A stretch of 64,000 nt of DNA from an uncultured Shewanella sp. (GTDB lineage Bacteria; Pseudomonadota; Gammaproteobacteria; Enterobacterales; Shewanellaceae): assembly GCF_947501665.1 (NCBI RefSeq), contig NZ_CANMWS010000024.1, forward strand, positions 1 to 64,000, in the 5' to 3' direction. The position numbers were made by a program, and so were the translations under genes. The number at the start of each line of letters is the position of its first letter. Position 1 is the stretch's first letter. The notes under the pieces were generated by a model that saw only the letters and a list, made by a program, of their open reading frames with translations, made no database searches and was not told the origin of the DNA. Of the stretch, positions 53,876 through 63,380 are shown piece by piece.

Positions 53876-56800
53876 GCGAGTTAAATAATAAAAAGAGTCA
53901 TCTTCGCACATTGGCTGCACGCCCTGGGGATTTTGCCAGTTTTGTGACAGAGATGAAGCGGGCAACCGTTGATTATCGACATCCCGATGGCAAGTTTAAA
54001 GGACTGAATCCTTTGGCTGGCGTTGATTTATCCGATCATGGCAATTTTTTAGACGGGTTATATCATTCTTGGGCGGCAGTATTGGAGGTGTTGTCCTTTT
54101 ATCAGGAAAAAATAGCCCAAGAAGGCTATCTTAATACGGCGACAGAGTCTTTTTCTATTGAACAATTAGTGGCTGAAATTGGTTATCGAAGACCCCATGC
54201 TTTATCGGCAAAAACCTGGTTGGCTTTTACGTTAAACCAAAGTCATCACCACCAACAGTATGTGATCCCCAAAGGGACACGAGCACAAAACATTCCTCAG
54301 GGTGGGCAACCCATAGTATTTGAAACCATAGACACATTAATAGGCAAACCGGATTGGAATACGCTGACATTAGCGCCAACGAATGCGGAGGTGAAGAGTC
54401 GAGCATTACTGACATCGGCGTCTTTTTGTTATGTATTAACACCGGTATTTATGATTAAGCCACTGACACATCTTTGGATCAGGGGGAAATTAGCAGGAGA
54501 GCCTGTTAATTATTTTGTGGTTATTCGAGACATTATCAAGGTTAAAGAAGGGGGCGCGTACCTTTTTTGGCATCGTGCGTTAGACTCTCATCAAACAGGA
54601 AGTATCCATGAACTGCGCCTTGCCTTGATGCCTAAAAGTGACTTTATTTTTGGTCACGATGCCCTTGCTTGGCAGGCATTACCTCAGAGTGATAAAGCCA
54701 AATATGCAGAGCGTTTTAGCAGTATTGCGTTGCTTGATACTCACTTAGGTGCCCATTGGCACGAATTAGTTCAGTATCCCAATATGCAGGTGTATGCGAT
54801 GGTGTCGCTATTGTCTGGCAAAATATTAGCTGCGGGCTCACAAGGGATTTTTTATTCTTTTGATGAAGGTGATAATTGGCTAAAAGTCAGTGATAAGCTA
54901 GTCAATAGAGACGTGTTTTGTTTATTTGTTCACGACCGAATTATTTATGCTGGGGGGAGTCAGGGTTACATTCTGTGCTCATATGATGAAGGCCAATCAT
55001 GGGGCTTAATTCGCGGCAATAAGCCGCTAGACAAAGAGGCAAAAAAGCATTTAGTGCCTGGGTTATTACCCGCCGTCAGCGTGAATGCATTGACGGCCAT
55101 GACACTGAAATATCGTGATGGGGGACGGCGACATATATTATTTGCAGGTACAGTTAAAGGGCTGTTTTACTCAACCGATGAAGGCCGGTATTGGCTCAAT
55201 GGCAGTGATTTATTTTACTATCACAATGAACATATGCCTGAAGGGGCACATATTTATCATTTGCAAACGGACGGTGAATGGGTTGCGGCGTCAACGAGTA
55301 TGGGCTTGTATTTTGCCAAAGTGGATCGCCACAGTCTTGAAGAAAAAGGGGAGGAGGTGAAAAATACTGGGCCTTCTTTTTTAGCCAAGTATTTTTTATT
55401 AGAAAGTCACGATGAGAAGCAATGGAGTCAACATAATGCTCAAACGCAAGTGTATGCTTCTATTACGGTTAAAATAGGTAAACGTCAGTCTACTTTTTTT
55501 GCGACATCCAAAGAGGTCTACCAATTAATTGATGGAGAGTTAGTGACATTCAGCCGAGGTGTTTTTCGTACTCTTGATGCATGTCTTCCTCGAGTTTATG
55601 GTTTTTTGTTGCGGGATAATGATTTATATATGGCCACAAATATAGGGGTTTATTTGGCCAGAGATCTAGCGCAGCCGTGGCAAATAGACAATCAAATTCA
55701 TTTATATACCGTGCCCGACCCTCAATGTTGGGCGTCAGCCTTTAATGCGGGGAGGATACCTGAGGATGTTATCGATAATTTATTACTTTTTGGTTTTCCT
55801 GTGGCCAAAAGCGCGACAGTAACAACAGACTGCCAAGGGGGCAGTTGGTTTATCAAAGAGGAAAATAGCGCAAATATTCATATCGAAAAAAAACACACTA
55901 ACCTATTTTTATCCACTCAAACCGCCACTGAAGAGGAGGCGCTTTTACAGGTTAATGGTGAACAAACCAAAGTGGCGTCAAGTTGCCCAGAGCAAATAAT
56001 GCGTATTGGAACCTTGTATCCTGTCAATGACTATATTGCTGCTTTAACGAATGGGCAGGCTTTACCGTCATGCTGGTATCGTCTTTTTGAGCATATCGGC
56101 CTTGAGATAGGCCAAAAAACACAAGTGATCAGCCAAGTTGATGGGCGCACTTGGTTAATACAAGATGATACACAGCAAATTCATTTTTTAATTAAATTGA
56201 ATGATAAATCATTACAGCTTAGCCGACTGAGTGACACGCTTTGCTTACTTTCACTTTCCAGTGGCCGATTATTGAGTGCTGGAAAGCCTTTTTCGGTACA
56301 GCCCAGTCGCTGGCCTGACTTTTGGTTAAATAATAATGTGTTACCCCTTAGTAGTAAGAAAAACAAGATAAATGTGGGGGATACATTATTGCTGCAGCAA
56401 ACCACACCAAGGGCCATTCACCATTATGTGACGGCTGTTAATGTGGCTGATGAGCCTATCACTGCTTTGGGTAAAACGGCGACCGTGACGCAAGTACAAA
56501 CGAAGCCGTCAGTGTTATCTCTGTTTGACCGAAGAATGACGAAGGTTTTTACTGGGGAGCGGGCACTGGAGTTATCAAAAGCGGCATTGAAGGTATTGGC
56601 GTTACAAGGTGAAGGCCCATTTAGGCTTAAGGGAATCATCGCGACCATTCCGAAGGGAAATAAGGTTGCCTTGGTTGGACGACAAGCCTTATTGCAGTTG
56701 ACTCAAGCGCCATTGAAAGGGGCTGTCACGCCTTGGGTATTAAAGGGGGTGTCTCAAAAGGGCCAAGAGGTAAGCATAACGCGCCAGCAGCTGTTTAGTT

Positions 56801-58371
56801 TTACCCTAAGCGTTGAAGCTGAGGCGGGATTAGTGGCGGCGGTACTCACTAGCGCCTTGATTAAGCCCTTTTTAGCCCATGATATTGCTCTCGATGATAG
56901 TGCACAGTTACAGGTGGCTGGAGAACAATATTGGCTGCTGACTCAAGTAATGGGTGAATATTATTATTTGCAACTTGATAGCGACACTAAGCAAGTGAAG
57001 GTGTTTGCAGAGTATGCGTTTCCTGTGATGGACATGACGCCAGATACTTGGGTGATTAAAGCGCAGGAAACCTTGACGCTAACAAAAAAAACGGTTATAC
57101 AAACCCGCTGGCTAGCCGCTCCTAAGCGAGCAGAGTCAATATCAGAGTTGCTTGAGATCAGTGAGTGCCAAGCTGCAGGACAAGATACTGTCATTCAATT
57201 TTCAGCTCCATTAATTCATTATTACGACCCTAGTACAGTCACTTTTTTTGCCAATATTGCACTTGCAGTACAAGGGGAGACGGTGCAAAAAGAATTGATT
57301 GCCATGACTGATCCCGGTCAACCTTTTCAGCGCTATCAATTGCATCGTGAACCTTTGACTGTGTATCAAGATGAGCAAGGTACGCAGCATAATTTTTTGA
57401 CCTTAGAAATGCGTTTAAGTGGTGCAGGAGGAGGACGAAAATCGATTGCTGAAAAATGGCAACAAACGACCTCCATTTTGAACAGTGCCAGTCACCAGCG
57501 TCATTATGAAGTGTTTATTAATGGCAAAGGGAAAACAGAAATACTCTTTGGAGATGGCAAGCATGGTCGTATTCCTGAAGTGGGGATTGAGAACTTATTT
57601 GCTCATTATCGTTTTGGGGGCGGCGCCAAGGGGAACTTACCGCTTGGCGCAATCAAGTTATTGAAGGACAAGCCATTGGGGGTGAAAGCGGTTTTCAATC
57701 CTTTACCTTGTGTGGGGGGCGCCGATCCTATGGTGTTTGGTACGTTAAGAGAAAATGCGCCTCAATCTCTGACGGTGCAAAATGTGATTATCTCCAGTGA
57801 TGACTGTTTACATCATGTGCAGCAGTATCCGGGGGTGTCCCAAGCGACATTGACTCCTCTACAAGTCAAGCATCAAGTCATTTGGGTTGTGTGTATCGAT
57901 GCAGCGGATTTATCAACCAAAGATAAGCAGCCGCTTGCAGAGGCATTAGCGCAATCCATTACAAGATTATTGTCGCAGCCTGTGGTGGTGAAAGTGGTAT
58001 TAGCACGCGTACGGTATTTTTATATTTCGGCCAAAGTCTGGGTTCATGACTTAAGCGACTGCCCTAATATCGCTGACGAGCTGAGCCACGCTTTGAGTCA
58101 TTATTATTTCAACGAAAAAAATAATTTAGGCAAAGATGTCGACGTGGCTCATGTGAGTGCTTTATTGCAAGAGCATGCCAGTATTTCTGGGGTTAAGGTG
58201 ACAAACTTAGGGTTAGGTGATGAGCTGACGGTCATACACAATCCAGCAATTTATCCATCACGCTTACCAGCAAGTCCTGTTGTGGTGACGGACAATAATG
58301 AAGTCTTAGGCGCAGAGCGCTTATTGACGCATAAAGACTTAGTTTCTATTACAGTGGGAGAGGCGTTATGA
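53872..58371 (+). CDS. Baseplate assembly protein J-type 2 (Afp12-like) with inserted Asp-box propeller
   Basis: 1499 residues from a TTG start that overlaps the previous stop, with AAGGAG six bases upstream. The N-terminal J region (EVLSFYQEKIAQEGYLNTAT, VAEIGYRRPHALSAKTWLAF) is split from the C-terminal J core (SAPLIHYYDPSTVTFF, FGDGKHGRIPEVGIENLFAH). Between them, about residues 290-620, lie at least three Asp-box turns (SFDEGDNW, SYDEGQSW, STDEGRYW) of a BNR-type beta-propeller, then a further 480-residue region with no recognised domain. Usual homologues are much shorter. The propeller may face outward and bind glycans or stabilise the baseplate. Confidence 0.85.
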   Translation: MSELNNKKSHLRTLAARPGDFASFVTEMKRATVDYRHPDGKFKGLNPLAGVDLSDHGNFLDGLYHSWAAVLEVLSFYQEKIAQEGYLNTATESFSIEQLVAEIGYRRPHALSAKTWLAFTLNQSHHHQQYVIPKGTRAQNIPQGGQPIVFETIDTLIGKPDWNTLTLAPTNAEVKSRALLTSASFCYVLTPVFMIKPLTHLWIRGKLAGEPVNYFVVIRDIIKVKEGGAYLFWHRALDSHQTGSIHELRLALMPKSDFIFGHDALAWQALPQSDKAKYAERFSSIALLDTHLGAHWHELVQYPNMQVYAMVSLLSGKILAAGSQGIFYSFDEGDNWLKVSDKLVNRDVFCLFVHDRIIYAGGSQGYILCSYDEGQSWGLIRGNKPLDKEAKKHLVPGLLPAVSVNALTAMTLKYRDGGRRHILFAGTVKGLFYSTDEGRYWLNGSDLFYYHNEHMPEGAHIYHLQTDGEWVAASTSMGLYFAKVDRHSLEEKGEEVKNTGPSFLAKYFLLESHDEKQWSQHNAQTQVYASITVKIGKRQSTFFATSKEVYQLIDGELVTFSRGVFRTLDACLPRVYGFLLRDNDLYMATNIGVYLARDLAQPWQIDNQIHLYTVPDPQCWASAFNAGRIPEDVIDNLLLFGFPVAKSATVTTDCQGGSWFIKEENSANIHIEKKHTNLFLSTQTATEEEALLQVNGEQTKVASSCPEQIMRIGTLYPVNDYIAALTNGQALPSCWYRLFEHIGLEIGQKTQVISQVDGRTWLIQDDTQQIHFLIKLNDKSLQLSRLSDTLCLLSLSSGRLLSAGKPFSVQPSRWPDFWLNNNVLPLSSKKNKINVGDTLLLQQTTPRAIHHYVTAVNVADEPITALGKTATVTQVQTKPSVLSLFDRRMTKVFTGERALELSKAALKVLALQGEGPFRLKGIIATIPKGNKVALVGRQALLQLTQAPLKGAVTPWVLKGVSQKGQEVSITRQQLFSFTLSVEAEAGLVAAVLTSALIKPFLAHDIALDDSAQLQVAGEQYWLLTQVMGEYYYLQLDSDTKQVKVFAEYAFPVMDMTPDTWVIKAQETLTLTKKTVIQTRWLAAPKRAESISELLEISECQAAGQDTVIQFSAPLIHYYDPSTVTFFANIALAVQGETVQKELIAMTDPGQPFQRYQLHREPLTVYQDEQGTQHNFLTLEMRLSGAGGGRKSIAEKWQQTTSILNSASHQRHYEVFINGKGKTEILFGDGKHGRIPEVGIENLFAHYRFGGGAKGNLPLGAIKLLKDKPLGVKAVFNPLPCVGGADPMVFGTLRENAPQSLTVQNVIISSDDCLHHVQQYPGVSQATLTPLQVKHQVIWVVCIDAADLSTKDKQPLAEALAQSITRLLSQPVVVKVVLARVRYFYISAKVWVHDLSDCPNIADELSHALSHYYFNEKNNLGKDVDVAHVSALLQEHASISGVKVTNLGLGDELTVIHNPAIYPSRLPASPVVVTDNNEVLGAERLLTHKDLVSITVGEAL

Positions 58372-60284
58372 AGGAGCAATTATACCGCCTTTTACCACTG
58401 ACTTATAGAGAGCATGATTTTAGTAATCAGCAATCTTTTCGAGCCTTGATGGCTGTGTTGGAAGGTGTTCAGGATTCTCTTGATGAAAATATGATGCTCT
58501 TGTATCAAAACTGGTTTATTGAGACCTGTGAGACAGGGCATATTCCTTATATTGCTGATTTAGTGAACTTATCGGAGTTGGATCCTGATCCTGTTTTTGC
58601 CATTCAAAGGCGCTATGTGGCCAATTATTTGGCTTATAAAAGGCGTTCAGGGATCGTGCCTACCCTTAATAATAGTGTGCATGATACCAGTGGTTATGCT
58701 TGCTATAGCATCAATAGCACCGACAAAATGCTGACGAGTTGGAGCGATCGTGATCCTCAATTGATCGCAAAAACCTTTAATATTAAAGATCATGACAATG
58801 TACCTTTTTCTCAGGCCGCCCATTTGCCTAAATTTACGAGTGATAAAACAGGTTTATTCATGGCTAAAGCCGGTGAACTGACTCCCAATATGCTGCAAGT
58901 GTACTTATGGCGAAAACAGCCTGTTGTTCAGTCTTATGCGCAATTGTTTCCGGTTAAGGGGACTGAGCATGCTTGGTCGCTCAGTCCACGACAAGAAGTT
59001 TGGCCTTTATGCCATCAACCCCAAGGGTTGGCCAGTCTGGATACTGTTCACACTGCGCAGCAATATCCATATTTAATCAATCCTAATCAAAGGGATGAAG
59101 TTTCAAGTATGGAAGGACGGCCCAGTGTTGCGTTTTTTGTCTATGATGGCGCTTCTCATCAGATGAGAGCCATTGAAGATAACGACGTTGTGATGACCGA
59201 TTTATCTTTATGGCAATCCAATGACGGGCAGCAGGCCCGCGTGCTCTTTGATGCTTCCTTAGGGCGGGTATTAATACTTGATAGTCAGCTTAATGGTAAG
59301 TTGCTCATTTCTTATTGTTATTTACATAATGCTGTTGTTGGCGCTTCGCCTCGTTATCGTGGCGTGAGTCAAGGGAGTAGCATTACAAAAAGATCACTTG
59401 AACTTTATCCCAGTCAAGACAGTTTGTTTGAAGCATTCACTTCAAATAACGCTAGTCAAGTGCAAGTGTCGTTTGCCAATAATGCACATTATGTTTTGAG
59501 CCAGCCTTTAAAAATTGATTTAAAAGGGGAAGATGTCACCTTAGTGGCAGAAGATTATGTGTGTCCTACTTTATCGGGTCAAATTGAAGTGACAAATACA
59601 GCCGATACACCTGCCAGGCTTATTTTGGACGGATTGAGAGTATATGGTCAACTGCATATTAGTAAGAATGTGGATATACACTTAAAAGACAGCAGTTTAT
59701 TGAATGACATTTTATGGATAGCGATACCTGCAGAACAAAATACGGATTTGAGGTTAGCAAAGATTCGGGTTGAAAATGGATTAATTGTGTCTCAAAAGTT
59801 GATGAAACATGCTGATTATGAGCTCAATAACTCTGCATTAATCTGTTCTTCTTCCTCAACGGTTCGCGCTTTTTGTTGCCACAATAGTACTCTCATTGGT
59901 GATATCACTTGTCTCAAAGTAAAGGCGATATCCAATAGTTTAGTTGAGGGGACTTTCACTTTGATTAACCCTAATAGGGCGATGTTGCAATATTCGTATT
60001 TTAGTGAATTAGTGCTTCCCCATGGTACACAAACGGAACAAGTGATTACCGATGCGGATCTGGGGCGACATGGGGTGCAGTTTAGTTCCACACGTTACTT
60101 CGATGCTGATTTTTTAGTGTTGGCCTACGGCAGTGCGCCACAATTACTCACTGGAGCGGCAAATGGTGAAGAAGTTGGAGTATTTAATCAACTTCTTACG
60201 AGAAAAAAAGAGAAGAATATCAAAAAACAATTTGACCGATTTCTTCCCCTTGGAATGGAAGTACAAACTTACTATATGGATTAA
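58368..60284 (+). CDS. gpI-like tail protein with beta-helix-like extension
   Basis: 638 residues. Residues 1-100 match phage tail protein I (LYRLLPLTYREHDFSNQQSF, VLEGVQDSLDENMMLLYQNW, IADLVNL). The rest is unlike short gpI. Residues about 370-570 are strand-rich without charge clustering (VTLVAEDYVCPTLSGQIEVT, LILDGLRVYGQLHISKNVDI), suggesting a right-handed beta-helix. ATGA overlap with the previous gene. It is likely to form the baseplate rim or a fibre base. Confidence 0.82.
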   Translation: MKEQLYRLLPLTYREHDFSNQQSFRALMAVLEGVQDSLDENMMLLYQNWFIETCETGHIPYIADLVNLSELDPDPVFAIQRRYVANYLAYKRRSGIVPTLNNSVHDTSGYACYSINSTDKMLTSWSDRDPQLIAKTFNIKDHDNVPFSQAAHLPKFTSDKTGLFMAKAGELTPNMLQVYLWRKQPVVQSYAQLFPVKGTEHAWSLSPRQEVWPLCHQPQGLASLDTVHTAQQYPYLINPNQRDEVSSMEGRPSVAFFVYDGASHQMRAIEDNDVVMTDLSLWQSNDGQQARVLFDASLGRVLILDSQLNGKLLISYCYLHNAVVGASPRYRGVSQGSSITKRSLELYPSQDSLFEAFTSNNASQVQVSFANNAHYVLSQPLKIDLKGEDVTLVAEDYVCPTLSGQIEVTNTADTPARLILDGLRVYGQLHISKNVDIHLKDSSLLNDILWIAIPAEQNTDLRLAKIRVENGLIVSQKLMKHADYELNNSALICSSSSTVRAFCCHNSTLIGDITCLKVKAISNSLVEGTFTLINPNRAMLQYSYFSELVLPHGTQTEQVITDADLGRHGVQFSSTRYFDADFLVLAYGSAPQLLTGAANGEEVGVFNQLLTRKKEKNIKKQFDRFLPLGMEVQTYYMD

Positions 60285-60292
60285 ATAATATT

Positions 60293-63200
60293 ATGAGCGG
60301 CGATTTCTCAAGATTTACTTTTGACCCCCAAAAAAATTATTCAAAGGTATTGATGCAACAGGGGCGAGTGATACTCGATGCTGATTGGAATGAAATGCAA
60401 TCCATTATCAGCAACCAAACGCAACACTTGGTGAATGATCTGGTGGGGGATGTGGCTTACCCGACAAACGATCCCGCTTTTACGCCTCAAGTGCGTGGAG
60501 GCTTACGGTTTGATGGGAAAAAGGATTTTGTACTGATAGACAATCAGGGGATGAATTTTTCGTGGCATCAACATTTTAGTATTATCGCATCATTAACATT
60601 ATCTCAGACGGGGCAAAATGCGGTTATTTTGAGTCAGTGGAGTACATTAACGCAGTATGGTATTGAAACGGGCATGACGTTTGGTGTGTCGGCAGAAGGT
60701 TTGCTTTATTTACAGCGAACCATTGCGACCGATACTCGTGTTGAAGTGGAAACCTTAAGTGCTGATAGTGCTATCCCTTTTGATACTGAACTGCAGTTAG
60801 CTGTGACTTATAACGGTTCCAGTATTCGTTTGTATGTTAATGCCAAGGAAGTGTTATGTGAATTTGAGCCCCAATTGGGGGTACTTGAAGCTGGAACGAT
60901 AACGATTGGTGCTTGGTTAGAGGGACGTTTACCGAGTCGTAATATGAAAGCGTGTTTGTATGATATGGCGATTTATTCTCGGGCTTTAGCGTTAAATGAA
61001 TTGAGCTTTAATGCATTTAGCCATCGTCAAATTGACGAGATGGGGTTGCAGGCCTGGTGGCCTTTTACTGAGGGAGAAGGCGAGTCAAGTCGAGATATTT
61101 CTGGTCATGGACACCATGGATTACTTGGGGCTGGCGTTAGTGAGAATACACCCACTTGGTTACCTTCTCGGTTATCTTTTAGCCCGGGGCGAGTGTATGT
61201 TGATGGCGTGATAGCAGAGCAATGTCAGGGGGTAGATTTTTTAATTAACGAACAAGATAACGGCTGTTTTATGACGTATCTTGATATGCAGCAAAGGTTA
61301 ATTTCTGCGATTGATGATCCGAGTTTATTAGAGCCTGGATTAATGGGGGTCGATACGTCGGTGAGGGTGCAGACACAATTGGTGATGAGGCGCTTTCCCG
61401 ATGTTTCTACCTTTGACAATCTTGAGGCATTAGCGCAAGCATGGACAATGTTTCAAGCGGCCAGAGAGCGTGTGGGCCAAATAAAAGTGAATACACTACC
61501 TAAAAGAGCCCCCTTTAAAAGCACCTTATATCGCGTGCAAATTGTAGAAGATGTCGATTTAGCGATTAAGAAAACACTGCCAGTAGTTTGGAGCAGTGAT
61601 AACAGTGCATTGGCTTATCGCGTGACACAGTCTGCTCATCAGAGCCTACATGTGCAGGGGTTGGAACGCCGTGATCGGCAGCTTATTTCGGGAAGCTATT
61701 TTTCGTTATTGGATAGTGGAGGGCATGAAGTGCATAGTGCGGATAGTTTACTGAGGGTGACTGAAATCGATCTTGCGCAAGGTATAGTGAGTTATTCTGG
61801 GGAACTTAATTCAACTGCCACGCCTGTTAAATTGATGCATTGGCAAACGACGATTATACCTATCAAATTGGATGATGCTGGCATGAGCTTGAATATTGAT
61901 GATCGCCTTCAGTTAGGTTTTAAGCTTGATACCTTGTATTGCCGTGGTGATTATTGGCTTATTCCTACTCGAGCTGCTCAAGATACGTTAGCAGTGAAAG
62001 AAAATGTGTGGCTATCGCCTTTTGAGAAGCGATCGTTTCATCAAAGTGTGGCGGCTTTTGAGCGGCAAGAGGGGACTTTATGGCTACAAAAAGATTGGCG
62101 TAAGGCGTTTATGTCTGCGGTTCAATGGCGGCAATTTTTACGCCAAAGCGGTGGTGTTATGACGGGCCCCTTAACGTTAAAAAAAACGTTAAGAGTAGAA
62201 GGTGACGCGCAATTTGATGGAAATGTTATTCTCAAGGGGGAGTTAAGCTCGCAATCTATTGGTTCTGAACAATTAAAAGATCACAGTGTGACTCATCATA
62301 AGTTAGCCCAAAATGTCGGACTGCATTTAGGGCAATGTGTGTTAAGCCAACATGAAACCCCCCTTCCGGGTTATGTCAAAGTGGGGAATATCATTGGAGA
62401 TACTGAACATGCGACTTGGCAATCCAGTGAATATACTTTGCCGCTGACAGGGCCTTTCTTTGCCCATAACTTAGGGCAGCGGGTGATATTGTTATATGGT
62501 AGCGGGGAAGTGTTTGAAGTCATACAAAAAGAGAACAGCGTTATTGATTTTGATGAAAAAGCCTCTTTTCCTGGAGAGGTGGTAAGGCAATTTGCCACTT
62601 GTGTTCTGGATGGGGATTTATATGTGGCTGGTGGGAAAAATGCTGAGGGGCAAAAAAGCCAGCAATGTTATTGTTATGACTTATTATCAGACCGTTGGGA
62701 AAAAAAGGCGGATTTAATACATCCTACCAGTCATATGGCGTTAGCAAGTTGGGATGGAAAAATTTACGGTATTGGGGGAATGCAAACACGCTTGTTAGGG
62801 TTGTTACAGCACAGTCCCAGCCGTCATTTATGGTGTTATGATCCTGAGTTTAATCGTTGGAAGTCATTAATGCCGATGCCTGATGACCGTTATTCTGGTG
62901 GGGCTGTGATGGTGAATGGTCTTTTACATTATATTGGTGGCTCCGATCGTGAATTGTCAGGCCTTCTATCGGAGTCATTTTGTAATACGCATTTTGTTTA
63001 TCATCCTAAAGAGGACCGTTGGCAACAAGCATTACCTATTCCTCTTGCCCGTAGTCGATTTGGTATTTTTGCGTTAAATGACAAAATATATTGTTTAGGG
63101 GGACGGACAGGTAAAGGGTATACCGCTAATGTGCAAGTTTATAACCCTGAAACTGATTATTGGGAAGCAGAGGCTTCATTAAATGTGCCTCGCAGTCATG

Positions 63201-63334
63201 TTGTACCAGTATTATTACATGAAGTGATTTATGCTTTGGGCGGCAAGCGAGAGGAGCAATATACTGACTTTATTGAAAACCAAAATGATAGTACTGAGTT
63301 TTTTGTGCATAGATTAGAACGTTATTTAGAGTAA
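60293..63334 (+). CDS. DUF6519 baseplate/fibre protein with LamG and Kelch domains
   Basis: 1013 residues. The start GDFSRFTFDPQKNYSKVLMQ, then QGRVILDADWNEMQSIISNQ is the DUF6519 signature in eCIS and phage-like clusters. Residues 80-240 form a LamG/concanavalin-like sandwich (LRFDGKKDFVLIDNQGMNFS, YGIETGMTFGVSAEGLLYLQ). The C terminus, from about 763, has four or five Kelch repeats (CVLDGDLYVAGGKNAEGQKS, then DRWEKKADL, and later GKIYGIGGM, NDKIYCLGGR, NPETDYWEAEASL). LamG and Kelch folds bind glycans or proteins, so this is a candidate receptor-binding or exterior protein. Confidence 0.85.
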   Translation: MSGDFSRFTFDPQKNYSKVLMQQGRVILDADWNEMQSIISNQTQHLVNDLVGDVAYPTNDPAFTPQVRGGLRFDGKKDFVLIDNQGMNFSWHQHFSIIASLTLSQTGQNAVILSQWSTLTQYGIETGMTFGVSAEGLLYLQRTIATDTRVEVETLSADSAIPFDTELQLAVTYNGSSIRLYVNAKEVLCEFEPQLGVLEAGTITIGAWLEGRLPSRNMKACLYDMAIYSRALALNELSFNAFSHRQIDEMGLQAWWPFTEGEGESSRDISGHGHHGLLGAGVSENTPTWLPSRLSFSPGRVYVDGVIAEQCQGVDFLINEQDNGCFMTYLDMQQRLISAIDDPSLLEPGLMGVDTSVRVQTQLVMRRFPDVSTFDNLEALAQAWTMFQAARERVGQIKVNTLPKRAPFKSTLYRVQIVEDVDLAIKKTLPVVWSSDNSALAYRVTQSAHQSLHVQGLERRDRQLISGSYFSLLDSGGHEVHSADSLLRVTEIDLAQGIVSYSGELNSTATPVKLMHWQTTIIPIKLDDAGMSLNIDDRLQLGFKLDTLYCRGDYWLIPTRAAQDTLAVKENVWLSPFEKRSFHQSVAAFERQEGTLWLQKDWRKAFMSAVQWRQFLRQSGGVMTGPLTLKKTLRVEGDAQFDGNVILKGELSSQSIGSEQLKDHSVTHHKLAQNVGLHLGQCVLSQHETPLPGYVKVGNIIGDTEHATWQSSEYTLPLTGPFFAHNLGQRVILLYGSGEVFEVIQKENSVIDFDEKASFPGEVVRQFATCVLDGDLYVAGGKNAEGQKSQQCYCYDLLSDRWEKKADLIHPTSHMALASWDGKIYGIGGMQTRLLGLLQHSPSRHLWCYDPEFNRWKSLMPMPDDRYSGGAVMVNGLLHYIGGSDRELSGLLSESFCNTHFVYHPKEDRWQQALPIPLARSRFGIFALNDKIYCLGGRTGKGYTANVQVYNPETDYWEAEASLNVPRSHVVPVLLHEVIYALGGKREEQYTDFIENQNDSTEFFVHRLERYLE

Positions 63335-63380
63335 TCCCCATTGATGATGTCTTATAGCTATAGCGACAAAAGGAGAGTGT

